Source of the DNA: Bipolaris cookei
Taxonomy: Eukaryota > Ascomycota > Dothideomycetes > Pleosporales > Pleosporaceae
Direction: 5' to 3'
Assembly: GCA_002286855.1 (NCBI GenBank)
Contig: NRSV01000036.1
Coordinates: forward strand, 186,001-250,000
DNA: 64,000 bases
Shown: in pieces, positions 45,156-57,723 of the stretch
Layout of the letters: each line of letters starts with the position of its first letter
How positions within the stretch are numbered: the stretch's first letter is position 1
Position numbers and translations under genes: made by a program
The notes under the pieces: generated by a model
Seen by the model: only the letters and a program-made list of their open reading frames with translations
Told to the model about the DNA's origin: nothing
Database searches by the model: none

Positions 45156-47569
45156 GGTTGCAATTGACGATTTAGGTAACTGGGAGATAAGGGTATGAGG
45201 GTATTAGGGGATTGCAATGACTTGTTCTTCTGCTCAGGCCTGAGTTGTGCCGAGACGGAAGTTGCGGTCAATGCGGGTTTTATACTGCGTGATGTCTGGC
45301 TTCCCGTCTCTAGAAAATAGTAGTATGACGTTTACCTTCGCACACGCGCGGGGCATGCGCAGGACCCCGCTTTCCTTGTTGGGGTTGGCATAGTGTGGTT
45401 AGGGCAATTGGTGATTTGTAAGAAAGATGCCACCACCGTGTTGGCCGGAATGCCGAAAACGGATGTAGTATTTATGATTACATGCTGCTGTATGTGGCGA
45501 TGGACGTATCAGAGCCAGAGCAAGCACTCGATGGCGACATGAGTTCGTTGAGCGGGAGGTTCTACAAATGCTGACAAAGGGAGCACGCCCGCAGTTGGCA
45601 TGTTTGCATAATGAGGGTTTTGGCTTTCTTGTGCGGTGGAATCATTGGTCTTGGAGGTGTAATTAGCTCATTGCAAAGGGTTAACAAAGCATGCATCGGA
45701 AGCTTAGTTGCGCTACTGTGCTGGCCTTATACTAGACGTCATTCGGTGTCTGTGTGGTTTGGTGGAGTGGACAAGTAGGTGGTTTGCGCGGCTCAAACTC
45801 GGGGGGGTTGAGTGCGGCGACGACGCCGACGTTGTCCGCTCCAAGCCTCTAGTGCTGCGATCGATACTGGGTGGCAGACTTCCATACTCAGTATACCAAG
45901 TCTTGCAGGACGCTGACTGCAGACTTGGCTGTCACAGGTCACGAGCGAACAATCGCGTTGGGTGGACTGAGAGCGACTGAGAGTGTTTGGGCCTGAGGTT
46001 AAGCAAGGATAGGGATAGTTGGCCATGGCATTAATATGGCCACGGCCATGTTGCTGTCGTGCTTGACCACAAGCACGTTAGCAGGACGGTTAACAGTCGG
46101 GAATAATTGGGATTATGCACTGGAGGTTGACACATGACAGCAGCATGACGAAGCGTATTTCTCTCATCAGGCAGTCCAATGATGCGCATCATGCGCGTTT
46201 CGTTTTGCCCGTAACTGGAGCGTCAGGGCTGAAGCAGCCGACGTTGCCGATGGACCCAGAGCATCGGTCCTTTGTTGTGTGTGAGGCAGAGCGGGTAAGA
46301 CTGGCAATGGGGTTTTCCGTTTTTGCACGCGGGTATGCAGGCCTCAGACAGGGGCTGTGGCATGAGAATAGGTGGTGAGGAACAGCCATCGCCTGGAGCC
46401 GCCTGTTCGACGGCCACGGCCACGCCGAAGGGAAGTGGAGGTGGGCACTTGTTGCATTGGGATTTGCGGGAAGCTTTGTCGACAGCGGGCGTGTATGGCC
46501 GAGAAAGAAACAACGGCGGCGCGAGGAGGCCAGCGATAGGGCGGTAGGGTGGTAAGATAGATTAGCATTGGCACTCTACCCCACGCTGGATGCGGCGCAG
46601 GAAATGAGGAACAGGCTAGCAGTCTGCCTGATTGGGCCAAGTGAGGCACCCTCAAACATCAGCCCGTGTGGCGCCGCCAATGGGAGCCCGCCAGGCCCGC
46701 CAGCCCAGCAAAGGACCAGCCGCTCGCGCAGGGCAGTGGATCAAAGACGCCCCGAGCATCCGCACGCACTCTCTCGCTGCCACTCGTGCCCATTACAACC
46801 TCGACGACAGCGACGACAGCGACGACAGCAACGACAACGGCAGCCACACAGACGCTGCCGTGTGTATGTATAGAAGCATCTACATAGACGCGGGCGCTTG
46901 ACATTCGCCCGCTTGATCCCCCATCGCCACTGCCCACTCGGTGCACAATCGCACCTGCCGTTCCTTTAACGCCCGCAGTCAGCAACACCTCAGCAACCCG
47001 CTTATTCACTGCGCCCTCGCTCGCCTTCACTGCGGCGCAAAAAAAACTTCAGCAACCCACCCTCGCAGCGACAATAGCTCCGTTGTCCCTTTTGGCTTTC
47101 TACGGGCAATCTCTCTCGGTCTCGGTTTCTCCGCCGTCACCGCTGTGCCCAAGCCTTGTGCCTCAAACGTGAGACGCTCCACCCAACACACGTATTTTCT
47201 TATGCACACTACGCCCCCGTACCAACTGAACACCTACGCTTCTGGGAAACACCCCGTCCCCTGCAAATCCCCCAGCCTCAGTCCTTCCCTCGCCCTACAA
47301 AACTATTCTGTTTACTGTCGCTCCCTCCCTTTGCTCCATTCGTGGTGAGCAGCAGGCCTGTTACCACCTTCGCGACGACCCTTTCTTTGTCTCTTCCACC
47401 CCAATCCATGTCCTAGCCACACAAGTCACTCCTTCGACAAAGCAGCTGGGCTGTAGGATACAATACCGTTGACCGGATACGTACAGCCACTCCTTACATA
47501 CACACATACATACAAGCATACATATATACATACCTCTTCGCCACCTAATACTCAACCCCACCACCAACC
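45156..47569. other. 2.4-kb GC-rich divergent spacer
   Basis: This stretch separates the OYE and KCH genes and holds both promoters. It includes a GACGACAGC tandem stretch (about 46801-46832) and a CT-rich, ATACAT-repeat-containing leader directly before the KCH start (47500-47535). Open frames are short, overlapping and unsupported. Confidence 0.5.
45279..45284 (-). promoter_or_regulatory. TATA-like box of the OYE gene
   Basis: On the minus strand the sequence is AGTATAAAACC, about 125 bases upstream of the start codon, leaving room for a roughly 90-base leader. Confidence 0.5.
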
Positions 47570-49600
47570 ATGGGCTGCTGTGGAGATCGCGAAAAGGCCC
47601 TTACTGTGGCCGAAGAGCAAAAGTGGACGCACCTTGTAAGCACTCTAAGTGACACAACCCGCCCTCATGCAATGTACTAATCCACTCAGACTCTGTCCGA
47701 CTTCAATTCCACTTCATGTCTCGCTCCCTTCTCCTATGTCTGGCTCTGGATCCTTGTTCTCGTCTCTTGCGCCGTCTACGCTGCTGACGCCTTCACTGCC
47801 ATCAATCTTCTCGCCTTTGACAAGTGGACGAGTACCATCAAGCCTGCCGTTCCTTTTGAAATCGCAAAATGGATCTTTGCCATTACCATCATCATTTCCT
47901 ACGTCTTTCTCCTATACCGCTGGATCAGGACTATGCGCGTCATGCGCACTGGAAGTGTCACTGAATGCTACCTCGAGCCTCTGGCCGCCATCTGGCAGAG
48001 TATGCGCTTAACATCCTCCGGCCAAGGTTGGCGCCGTTTCTTGGTTTTTGCAGAGTTGACAAAGAGTAAAAAAGGCGTCAACTACATTGCCCTCTTTGTC
48101 TACTTCCAATTCAAGAGCGCCTTGCTCATCATCGTCGCCCAAGGTCCCCGTGTCGCCATCAATGCCATGACTCTGTACGCTGTCATGCAAGCCCAAATCA
48201 TTCCCGGAGGCGACCATGCTGCAAAGGATAGATCCAACTTTGAGCAGTTCTTCGTCAACATCAAGACCATGATCGATACGGGCAATAAGCGAGAAACTAT
48301 CATCTATTTCGCCATGTTGTTCTCCTTGCTGATTTGGGTCATTGCTGCCCTGAGTTTGATTGTCGCCTGCCTTCTCTACATTTTCTTCCTGTGGCATTAC
48401 ATTCCCAAGGCTGACGGCAGTCTAACCAACTACTGTCGCCGCAAGGTTGAGACTCGTCTTGAGCGTATCGTCGGCAAGAAGATCAAGAAGGCAATTGAAA
48501 AGCAGAACCAGCAATTGAAGAAGCAAGAAGAAAGGGCCATCAAAAAAGGCCAGCTTGATGCATCCAAGTCACGACCAACTCTGCCCAATATTGGCGATGA
48601 CGACGATGACACATCTACCGTCTTCTCTCTGCAACGCTCCGACACGATGAGTACCAACGCAACGCTTCCACCATATGCCCCGTATCCTCAGTCGCACACC
48701 AACAGCGTGGTTTCAAACAATGGCCGAAACTTGATGATGAAGCCATCTCTGCCCACACTCGACGAACGCCCCAGCATGCTCGCGCGATCCGAATCACAAT
48801 TTACCACCTTCTCTGCTAACAGCTACGGTTCCAATGCACCCATGTTGGCCCAAGCCGGTAATATGGGCAGAGCGTCGCCAGCCCCCGCAATGGCACCCCT
48901 CGATCGCAACAATAGTGACTATTTTGGTCAACAGCGTAACTTGCCATATTCCTCTGACAGGCCTTTTACGCAAATGTCGCAGGGCAGAGCATCTCCAATG
49001 CCTCAACGGGGACATTTACCCCCAGTGGACACGAGCTTCAACAATGCTCCATATGGTTCTGAGCCTCGACTGGCTTCTCCTCTCGCCAATGACGCACGAA
49101 CATCGCAAACTCAATCAAGCCGTCCATACCAGGGATTCAGTCCGTACAACAGCCGCGGTCCCGCCACAGGTCCCGAATACGAGCTATCGCCTGTTGAAAG
49201 CAACACGACAGAGGAAATCTCCCGACATTACTACCCGAACCCGAATGATTACAATGACTACCATCCACCACAAGTACCCAATGTTTTGAGGGCTGGCTCT
49301 CCTGCCCCCTCGCAGTTTGGCGGTCTGCCCAGCCAACCACGATCAAACACAGCACCTCCACGTCGGGACATGTCGCAGCCCATGCCTGACCGTACTATGA
49401 ATGGCTCCATGCCACCTCAACCACAGCGCAGTGCCACTGCTCCAATCCAGCAGCCAGGTTGGGCTCAAGGACCTCCCCCGCGCAGCTTCACTCCTTCTGG
49501 TTCCGGTCCGCAACGTCCCTACACCCCGTCTGGGCCTGGCCCGCAGCGTAGTTTCACCCCGTCAGGACCTCGTTCTCACGAGAATAACACCAACTACTAA
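47570..49600 (+). CDS. KCH-type fungal potassium transporter (Kch1/Prm6 family)
   Basis: Two exons, 47570-47635 and 47690-49600, with a 54-bp intron (GTAAGC, branch GTACTAAT, CACTCAG), phase 0, give 658 residues. The protein starts MGCCGDREKA, a likely myristoylated and palmitoylated N-terminus typical of the family. About four membrane segments follow (roughly 38-58, 85-106, 160-185 and 230-265) with the family motif LWHYIPKADGSLTNYC. After a Lys-rich coiled segment (KKIKKAIEKQNQQLKK) comes a long Ser/Pro/Gln-rich cytoplasmic tail, ending in three tandem 10-11-residue repeats around TPSGPGPQR. Yeast Kch1 and Kch2/Prm6 mediate low-affinity K+ influx linked to Ca2+ signalling in the pheromone and stress response. 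Assignment rests on N-terminus, topology and the conserved loop. Confidence 0.88.
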
Positions 49601-50345
49601 GCTATTTTCGGGTTGACGTCTTGTTTATACATAGCCAAGTCCGATTTTTCCTACAGTTGATACCATTCATGCATTTTCATGGCGTTCACTTCTCTTTTCT
49701 GTTGGATATAGACGCCCTCCTTTTTCTAGCCAACTTTTTACATTCATACACACCTGCCCATAGCCTTTTGGGATACGATTATGACATCTCTCTCACCTCG
49801 GTGAGAAGGTCGTTCGTGACCTTCGTTTTATACATGTATATATGCTTCGAGATACCCCATCCAACCTCCCGCATGGCTGGCCTCGGACGTCCATTCGCTT
49901 TTTCTTGTATGAAGTTACCATTTTTGATGGCTTGGAGAGACGACGGATATGTTTTTTTTTGTGGAGGTGCAAGCGCGCGCATGTTTAAGTAGATTTGCAG
50001 GCACATGTATCCTAGCTATCTATCTTGATTTCTCTCTTTGCGCGATTCAACGCAACCTTTTGCTCTTGTTTGATTCGATTATATGTTTGTATGGATCTTA
50101 GCGCCACGTTTGTAATACCAGGTTTATCACATGAGTGTGCCCAACTAAAGCCATGAAGATTCAGTCATCTACCTCTTATGACGTGCATATTATCGCCCTA
50201 CATTTTCCCCCTTGAGTGAACACACAAGCAATCTAACCATCCATTTTGCACTGTCTATCCCAGTCCTCATCCTCTACATAACAGCTAGTTTCTTCCTCTC
50301 CCGCATGCTTTCGCATCACTTTCCTCCTCCCCATAAACACCAGCA

Positions 50346-50379
50346 CCACGCACACACACGCAAACACACGCACACACAC

Positions 50380-50410
<31 letters not shown>
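50346..50410. repeat. CA dinucleotide microsatellite
   Basis: CA units interrupted by CG and CAA variants, ending in a clean CA run of about 12 units. Confidence 0.92.
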
Positions 50411-50805
50411 GTCACATCTTTTATATTTCCATATTGCAACTCTCACACCCCCAAGCCCTCTTTTCCCATTTTTCGTTACTGCCATAGCCCATGAACTACC
50501 GAATAATCCCGCATTCCCATGCCCCATGAACAAACAATGCGTACCATGTACATCCCCACATCCCCATATCCTCGGCTAAATTCCCCATGTAGTTCCATTG
50601 GGAAAAGAGCAAGGGAGAATACCCTAGTCATCTTTCATTTCACACACACCCCCCTTGTACAACTACTTATTTGGCTGACGTATAATACGCTGATCCTTAA
50701 CTTTAGTACTTGTAGGGACAAGTGGCATTTCTTCAACCATACAACATCAAGGTCAATATATCAATTCCTTCATGTCAATTGCATTTACTACGTAACTTTT
50801 TTTTC

Positions 50806-50823
50806 GGGGGGGGGGGGGGGGGG
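50806..50823. repeat. 18-base G homopolymer
   Basis: An uninterrupted G run directly follows TTTTTTTTC. Its length is prone to sequencing error, and it could form quadruplex or triplex structure. Confidence 0.85.
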
Positions 50824-51541
50824 AGAGAGAAGGGTGAAGCTCTTAGATTTTGTACATACACTCACACTTTCTCCATGGTGACAAGGAAGTATCGAGCGAG
50901 ATATTCCAAGTAGGAAAAAAAATTCTTCTTGATGATAGATAACGCGGCAAAGGGAAGAAGAAGAAAGAAAGAAAGAAAAAAAGGCCGTGCTTAGTATGTA
51001 ATTTCCGAGTTTCCACTGTCAGAAGTTTAAAATTTTTCGCAGTAGTACAGTGCAGATGCAGGGTTCAAAGTCGACAAGGTGGTAGATACTTAGTAGGGGA
51101 AAACGAAACGAAAAGAACACAGTGCTGTTCTCAATGCAAACTGGTTGGTTTTCCCGGTTGATAAGAGTGTCGATGACGTTTTACATATCGCTAGTCACTT
51201 TTTTTTTTGTTTTCACTGGTTACCTTGGTTAGATGTAACTATGGTAGGCTTGCGCGCCGGGAAAACGTAGATGCAGCTGAGTCTTCATTTCCATGTGTCG
51301 AGTTGGTAAATGCTCGCTTTCCCGGAGTTGCGCGTACATCGGGAATGTATGTATGTTTTCTTTGTTAGGGTTTGACCATGTGGCGGCACATAGGCATGCC
51401 TAGCGGGGCGGCCAAGGGAAAAAAATCTTGTAATTGGTACTATGAGATGATAGTAGGTAGCTGTGGAAAGTCTCCATTGTATATATGTACTATGTACTAT
51501 GTACGTGCCGCGAGACCTTACGGCCAAGTAAAGTCTCCTGA

Positions 51542-51591
51542 GGATGTGAGCGCTCTCCTTCGATTCGAGGAGTCAAAGAGCGCTCACATCC
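51542..51591. repeat. Perfect 15-bp inverted repeat, 20-base loop
   Basis: The arms GGATGTGAGCGCTCT (51542-51556) and its exact reverse complement (51577-51591) enclose a 20-base loop that itself contains a near-palindromic TCGATTCGA. Transcribed from either strand this would form a stable hairpin. It lies in gene-free DNA. Confidence 0.85.
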
Positions 51592-53910
51592 GCTTTAGTC
51601 CAGACACCATCATTCGCAGTGACGAATCGCGGTAGTGCAGCGTGAAAGGTCGCAGTGTTGAACTACACAGCAGCTGTGCAAAAGTCATATGCTAGACCCC
51701 TGTGTCATGAGCAGAAAAATCGTCACCTACAGTCGTACGTATCCGTGGCATCCGCAGCAACACATGCCACGGACAACGCCACGAAACAAAACTACAGGCG
51801 TGTTTCACGCGCTGTATCAGGCATCGATACCTCTTTTTTTTTTAGGATGGATGGGGAGGGGCGGGGGGCGCGGTTGTTGAATGTGTCGCAATTCCCACCA
51901 CACCATTGCACACTGATGGGCTGATCGGCGAACCTGATCTTCAGGCTTCCCTCCCTCCTCCTAATCACCCGAAACATGTTTGATCGCCAGGCACCACCCG
52001 CACCAGTGCGTCGGCTCTGGCGATTGATGGCCATCGAACCCGCACATGGATTTTTTTTTTCACTTTGCTAGAATAAAACTCTTGTTCAAGTCTGAATAGG
52101 ATGGCTAAACGAGGCGTCTTATTACCCTTTTGTTCTCGCTGTCTTGGTGGCTGATGATCCAGTCTTGGTTGTTCTTGGGGGCAATTTTGATTTTGTACGG
52201 GAACGATTCTCGGGCTCGGCGTGTTGAGTACAAGAAGCGGTTTCACTAAGCCACGCCATTCTTTATTATTTGGATCTGGCGTCGTGGTGTGCAGTGTTTC
52301 ACGTGCTGTACTTGGTCTTTGTGTGAATTCGGCAGTAGTAGAATTTTCACAGTACGTAAGCTGGGGGCAAATTCGCTGTACCCGAGTATTACACGTCCTT
52401 TCCGCATGTGAGTGCCTCTGGCCGCCGTCTTGCCTGACTTCACCGGTGGAGCCATTTGCAAATACGTTAACTTGCTCCGTCATACTGCTTGTCTTTTCAC
52501 ATTTTGTGGTGGCGCAAGAAAGAAACCTGCAGAAAGAATTCGCTCAGCGATCTTCAGCCAGCCAGTTGAGCATACAAGCTTGACAAGAATTGGTAGAGCG
52601 CTCCACGGGGACCATAAAATCCTGCACAAGCGAAATTACACACAATCGTCTAGAACACATTCGTTTGTCGGAAAACATATACATGCTGACATCACACCGG
52701 TAAGGCTCCGAGTAGGTATCGATAAGATGGCGAAGCTGCATGAAGCTTGTTGAGAGCATCCACAAGGCGTTCCGCCCACTGCGTGATTGGTGTACCTTGA
52801 AAATCCAGCACGGTAGTATGCAGTTTGTAGGCATGATCCACCAATGAGAATCTGCTGCGAGAAAATTGTGGCCAGGTCGTATGGCAGATCTTGAACAATG
52901 TGGTTAGGCTGAACAAAATGCTGCGGTGATATGTCGCGTCATGAACACGACAGGTTGTCAGCAGTAGCGGGTAGGGCCGCATACGATGCTCTTTGACCAT
53001 ATGCGGTCGGTCAACCGAGCACAATAGCTTTTGTGGTATACCCATAGCGCGATGTGTCAATGCACGACCACTGCAGGTCGTAGATGAAAACGAAACAAAA
53101 ACCTCAGTGTCCTCAAAGGCGGACGAGCTGCGCCATTCGGTGGAGGAGATGCACTCGCACATGTTGTGGCTTATAGTTCCGTCTGCGTTTGAGACAAGGT
53201 CACGGCTAAGGACTAGCAAACAACCAACAGAAATCCACCACGTCGCAGCCACTGCTACGCTGTTGCGATGCCGACCGGTGGACAGCAGCCTTCAAGTTTT
53301 TCATTGTGCATACACATGCTGGCTAGTCCCCACATTGCGATAAAGACTCTATCATTCCGCTGACCACACCGGGGCTCCACAAACGTTGCATCAGCCGCTT
53401 GCCTGTGAGTGGAGCAGCGGATGTGTGGGTACAGATGGACTGAACTGCAGCCGTGTAAAGGACGAATAGAAAAAGAGCGAGTGAAAACTGCTGCGTCACT
53501 ATCCTGCACGACTATTACACAGGCTGATAGGCTTTTTTACCCGGCCAAGGAATGGTCACGACAGGACGGGGCTGTCAAACCATAGTTTGTTGACGCAATC
53601 GAGAGCGTGTACCAAGAACCTCTGGTACACGGTAGTGGCAGTGATAAGAGACGGTAGGAAGTACATGACGACGCCAGTGAGGCTAGGCTGGATGAGGCAA
53701 AAAATACATGGCATAGTGCGATGGCAACGCGGCCGGTGGAAGAGGTTCTGGAATCCGCAAGGTCGTTTCTCCACTTTGGTTCGCGGCGACAAGACAACAC
53801 GCACACGCCTTTTCCAATCACAGCATGCTGGTCCCACCTTGTGATGATCGTAATTGCGCGGCCTTGCCATCGTCGGAGAGCCGATAAAGTGGCGCCTGTG
53901 GCAGTGCGCC

Positions 53911-53927
53911 TTGTTGTTGTTGTTGTT

Positions 53928-53968
<41 letters not shown>

Positions 53969-53983
53969 CGTCGTCGTCGTCGA
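53911..53983. repeat. TTG/GTC trinucleotide repeat block
   Basis: About 18 TTG units with one TTA, passing into TCG units. It is about 600 bases upstream of the secreted-protein start. Confidence 0.92.
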
Positions 53984-54595
53984 GCTGTCGCGACTAGTTG
54001 TCCATGGCGACAAGACCAGCTCGGTCGCTATACCACACAGCTGCTTGGGTGCCGCCAAGGGTGTATAATGGGGGAAGAAGGAGGATGCTTCAATTCGCGA
54101 TTCAGCAGTAGCAAGGCCAGGGTGTCGAGCCAGGGCGCGCCAACTGTGCCTGAGCCAGGCACACCAATCACAGCGGGGCGCGAAGCGACGGGGCCACGTT
54201 GTCAGGGGTCGCATGTCCGGTGCAATTGGCCCCATGCAAATTAGCGACGGGGATAGTTGGCGGCGCGCTAACCTGTCAAGGTCAGCCAGGAGATGAGATG
54301 GAGCAATCCGGCTGGCGCTGCGTCTGGCCGCTTGCGTCCCTTTTCCTCCTCTTCACCGCAACATATAACATACCCACGGTCCCTCTTTTCCCATTAGCCA
54401 CATTCGCGCGTTCACTCATTCACGCCCGTCTTGGTCTTGCTTGCTTGCTTGCACGCTCAGTCATTCCTTTGCTAATACTACAACAATCCTTTATCGCTCC
54501 ATCAGCACGCTCTGACACGCCGTTGAACGCCGTTACGACCTGTCTGCTCTATCAATACTCGCCTGTCGCATCATTACTCACAAACCTGTTGCAAA

Positions 54596-55777
54596 ATGCG
54601 TTACTCTTCTGCCCTGGTGTTGAGCACCATTGTTGTTGGCCAAGCTGCCGCCGCCAACCTACACAACCGTCACGCCAGCTTCCATGCTCGCCGTCAAGCG
54701 TAAGTAATGCCGGCAAGGCCCACGTGTCAGCCATTTCTAACTGTGCATAGTGAGGCTAAGCGTACCCCTGACAACCAGGTCGACTGGAGCAAGGTCGCCT
54801 ACGACTTGAGCGATGTCGATTGGGACAAGGTCTTCGCAACTCCTTCTCCTGCCCCGGCTTCCAAGCCAGCACCTCAGCCAGAGCCTGCTACTGAGGCAAA
54901 GCAAGTCGAGGCTGCCGCAGCCCCTACTTACTCCACGCCCTCCGCTCCCGCTGAGGAAAAGAAGCCCGCCGAGGATGAGAAGCCTGCTTCCACTCCCACC
55001 CCGACTCCTACTCCTACTCCCACTCCCACTCCCACTCCTACCCCGGCTCCCACCTCAGCTCCCGCTGACGACAAGACCAACACCCCTACCTCCAGCAAGG
55101 GCTCACTTGGCGATCTTCTCGACAACGTAGGCGACTCCATCAACGACATTGTCGGTGACGCCTTGAACGGACTCCAGTCTTTGGTTACCAGCATTGGCGC
55201 AAAGACCGGAAAGAATCCCAAGAGCAACCAGAACGGTATCTGGCTCGGCAAGGACAGCAAGTGGAGGACCCAATTCACCAACGATAACAACCAGGATGCT
55301 GTCCTATTCTGCTGGAGGTCCAACGACTTCAAGAACATGTGCATCAACGAGATGCAGCCCGAAATCTCTGTTGGCCTCAAGCCTGGCGAATCAGTCGACA
55401 TTTCTTTTGAGGAGAATGCTTCCGCTGCTTGCGCACCTGTCTTCCCTGACACCAAGCTTGCTATGTTTGGTGGTGTTGACAACACATGGTTCGAGGTCAC
55501 CTTCGGCCCAACTGGTGCTTTCGATGTTTCCCGCAACATCAATATGAACGGTAGCAACATTTCTGCCAAGGGCTCCAAGTGCACATCAGACATGAACACG
55601 TGCGTCTTCAAGTGCAAGAACGGCATGACCACTTGCGAGAAGGGTACCGACTATGACCTCTTCAACTGCGATTCTGGAAACGGTGGTGGCGGCGGCTACG
55701 ACCCAATCATGGCCGGTACCGGTGGCGGTTGCGCCATGGGCCAGAGCGGCGAAGTCATCAGGGTTGTCCTCTCATAA
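54596..55777 (+). CDS. Secreted protein with Thr-Pro repeat and cysteine-rich C-terminal domain
   Basis: Two exons, 54596-54699 and 54751-55777, with a 51-bp intron (GTAAGT ... TGCATAG), phase 2, give 376 residues. A signal peptide (about 1-20) is followed by a short basic pro-region ending in Lys38-Arg39, a Kex2-type site. An Ala/Pro/Glu-rich stretch leads to an uninterrupted Thr-Pro repeat (about 125-145), probably an O-glycosylated linker. After a small helical part (GDLLDNVGDSINDIVGDALNG) the C-terminal domain (about 205-376) has KWRTQFTNDN, FCWRSNDF and eight or more cysteines, and ends in a Gly-rich tail. In layout it recalls fungal proteins annotated as Asp f 4-like allergens or effectors; that link is from memory and weak. 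It should be extracellular or wall-bound. Confidence 0.88.
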
Positions 55778-56652
55778 GCGGTGTCAATCCGATCTTTTCG
55801 GCGTTGTTCATCTCTTCATGTTGGTTTGCATATTCCTCTTCGCCATATTCCCCCTTGTTCCTTGCTATTTGGACACGACTCGTCACAAGCAATCTTTTAA
55901 ACACGGTTGCTTGGCAAGATACCCTATTCGCACTCTGGGTACTGGTAGCCTGTCCATTTACGCTTCCCGTTCAGGCTCTCAGTAGTCCATGTCTATTTAG
56001 TAAATGTTTATTGTTAGTTTTACAATCCTATAAAAGTTCAAAAAAAAAGAAACAAGCGCCTATCTTCATGCGTGATGCGATTCACAATCAGGGAGCAATT
56101 GTTTCGGCTAAGCGCCTGAGGCATGCACTGCCATCCCCAACCCAACTGGGGACGCGAATCCCCTTGTCCATAGCCGTTTTCTCCTAATTTACCCACGGAG
56201 CAGGCAACCGCCCCGATGGAGGACTCGTTGCGATCCCAACAAGCCAACTTCCCCATTTCGACCCACAGACCATAGCGAACAAAAGTTAAAGGTAGGGGTA
56301 CCCCGTAATTAGTCGTTCGCTCAGCTAAGCGATCGCGTTATCCCACGCATCGTCGTTTCATCCCAACGTATACGATGACGGGCCGACAAGGGGGGCGGTA
56401 GCCTATTCGTCTGTCTTGAACAAAACCTCAAATAAAAAGCCATGAACAATGGTCAGAAAAACGGGCTGACAAAGCTGCAACGCAACCAAAAAAAATCAGC
56501 GAGAGAGAGAAACAAAGAGCATTACGCGTAACCGTATCTATCCCCTTGCGGCACACCAGAATAGCCATGCCTTGCCAATAAAACGGATTTGTGGGGTCAG
56601 GCTCGGACATTGCAGCGAAAGCAGCGCAGTGTGAGTTCTAGTCAATAAATAG

Positions 56653-56696
56653 GTGATGATGACGATGACGACGACGACGACGACGACGACGACGAA
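56653..56696. repeat. GAT/GAC trinucleotide repeat
   Basis: ATGATGACG passes into about nine GAC units followed by AAAGGG. Confidence 0.9.
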
Positions 56697-57205
56697 AGGG
56701 AACTTGGGGCGGGGAAGGGAAGTAGGAGAAGTAACAGAGCCAGGTTGTGAGCCTTCCCTCCACACACACACACACACCCTCCCGGTCCTCTGTGCTAGTA
56801 GGTATTTGTGCACAGACAAAGCAAGTTTGGCATACGAAATGACGGAAAGCGTAGTTTCGGCCGCGAAACCTGACAGGATGGCGCCGAAGTCCGATGCTGC
56901 GACTGGGAGGTGTAAGCAGCATCTGTGTAAGTACATGACGGTTGATAACAACAGTAATAGCAGTGTTAATGAAACACGCAACAAGGGTGGAGTGAATATT
57001 TAATGCTGAATTATGTCGATGCCTCTCCTATAATGGCTAGTGGAAACCGGGTAGAGTATTGATTGCATCACGGGACATGGCAGTATGTAGACAAAGCTTT
57101 TTGTTTTGTATCCTGCATCTTTCTTAATCCTATTTGTATAATAACATCAGTGCAAATTGAGCATGGCTTGCATCGCTCAAAATGCGTAGTAATTACCAAT
57201 AATAG

Positions 57206-57269
57206 CCCAACCTGGGTGGTCACCCACACAAAACTACGGGTGACGATTACTTACACCCCAAAGGTTGGG
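57206..57269. repeat. Nested inverted repeats
   Basis: Outer arms CCCAACCT (57206-57213) and AGGTTGGG (57262-57269) enclose inner arms GTCACCC (57219-57225) and GGGTGAC (57238-57244). It is embedded in AT-rich sequence and may be the fossil end of a small transposable element. Confidence 0.5.
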
Positions 57270-57723
57270 ATTCAAAACCACACAACTGAACCTAAATATT
57301 ATTCCACTATCTTCTATAGTAATAATAGTATTAGGTTTTGTAGGTTTGATTCTGATTTTTAAAATTCACAGTCTTGGTTTTAGTGGGTTTAGATTCTGAT
57401 CTTGAGGGCGTAATCGTCGCCCGTACAAGACCCTCGGCAAAGAGAATTGACGTCACGACAAAGGACAAACTTCAATATGCGTCACTAAAACATATCAACT
57501 CAACCAGTGACAAGATTATGCTCATAAATGCTTCATTCCAGAAAACACTACTGTAGTTCAAGCAATACTCCGCATGCTCCATGAGCTGTGTCTAAACAAT
57601 CTCAGGTGCGAAATGCCCTTTCTTTACTCATACATTTGCTCACGAACTACATTTGTCTAGTTCGCATATGTGACTAAACTTGGGATATAAGATGCGACTT
57701 TCATCAACGCCGGATTTGGCCCT

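Larger units (their letters stand above)
49601..54595. other. 5-kb repeat-rich, gene-poor spacer
   Basis: No convincing gene is present. The region contains the KCH 3' flank, a CA microsatellite (50346-50410), an 18-G run (50806-50823), a GAAA-rich run (50955-50985), a perfect 15-bp inverted repeat (51542-51591) and a TTG/TCG trinucleotide block (53911-53983). A minus-strand 186-codon frame (52692-53252) opens on GTG and is Cys/His/Ser-rich without a domain; it is not called. A TATA-like CATATAACAT near 54362 and CT-rich sequence precede the secreted-protein gene. Confidence 0.5.
55778..57723. other. Spacer with microsatellite and possible element fossil
   Basis: Holds the 3' flanks of the secreted-protein gene and of BiP, which converge here. 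A GAC/GAT trinucleotide repeat lies at 56653-56696 and nested inverted repeats at 57206-57269. From 57110 to 57560 the sequence is AT-rich with a near-duplicated GGTTT...GATTCTGAT segment (57333 and 57376). No gene is supported. Confidence 0.5.

Noticed and set aside
50346..50410. CRISPR-like or minisatellite array
   Set aside because: It is a plain CA microsatellite with no spacers.
51970..52060. Possible minus-strand tRNA (GGGTTCGAT word)
   Set aside because: No A box, no cloverleaf pairing and no terminator T-run at the right place.
52692..53252. 186-codon minus-strand frame in the 50-54 kb spacer
   Set aside because: Starts on GTG, no domain, Cys/His/Ser-rich random-like composition.
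54928..55632. 234-codon minus-strand frame
   Set aside because: Antisense shadow of the Thr-Pro repeat secreted protein.
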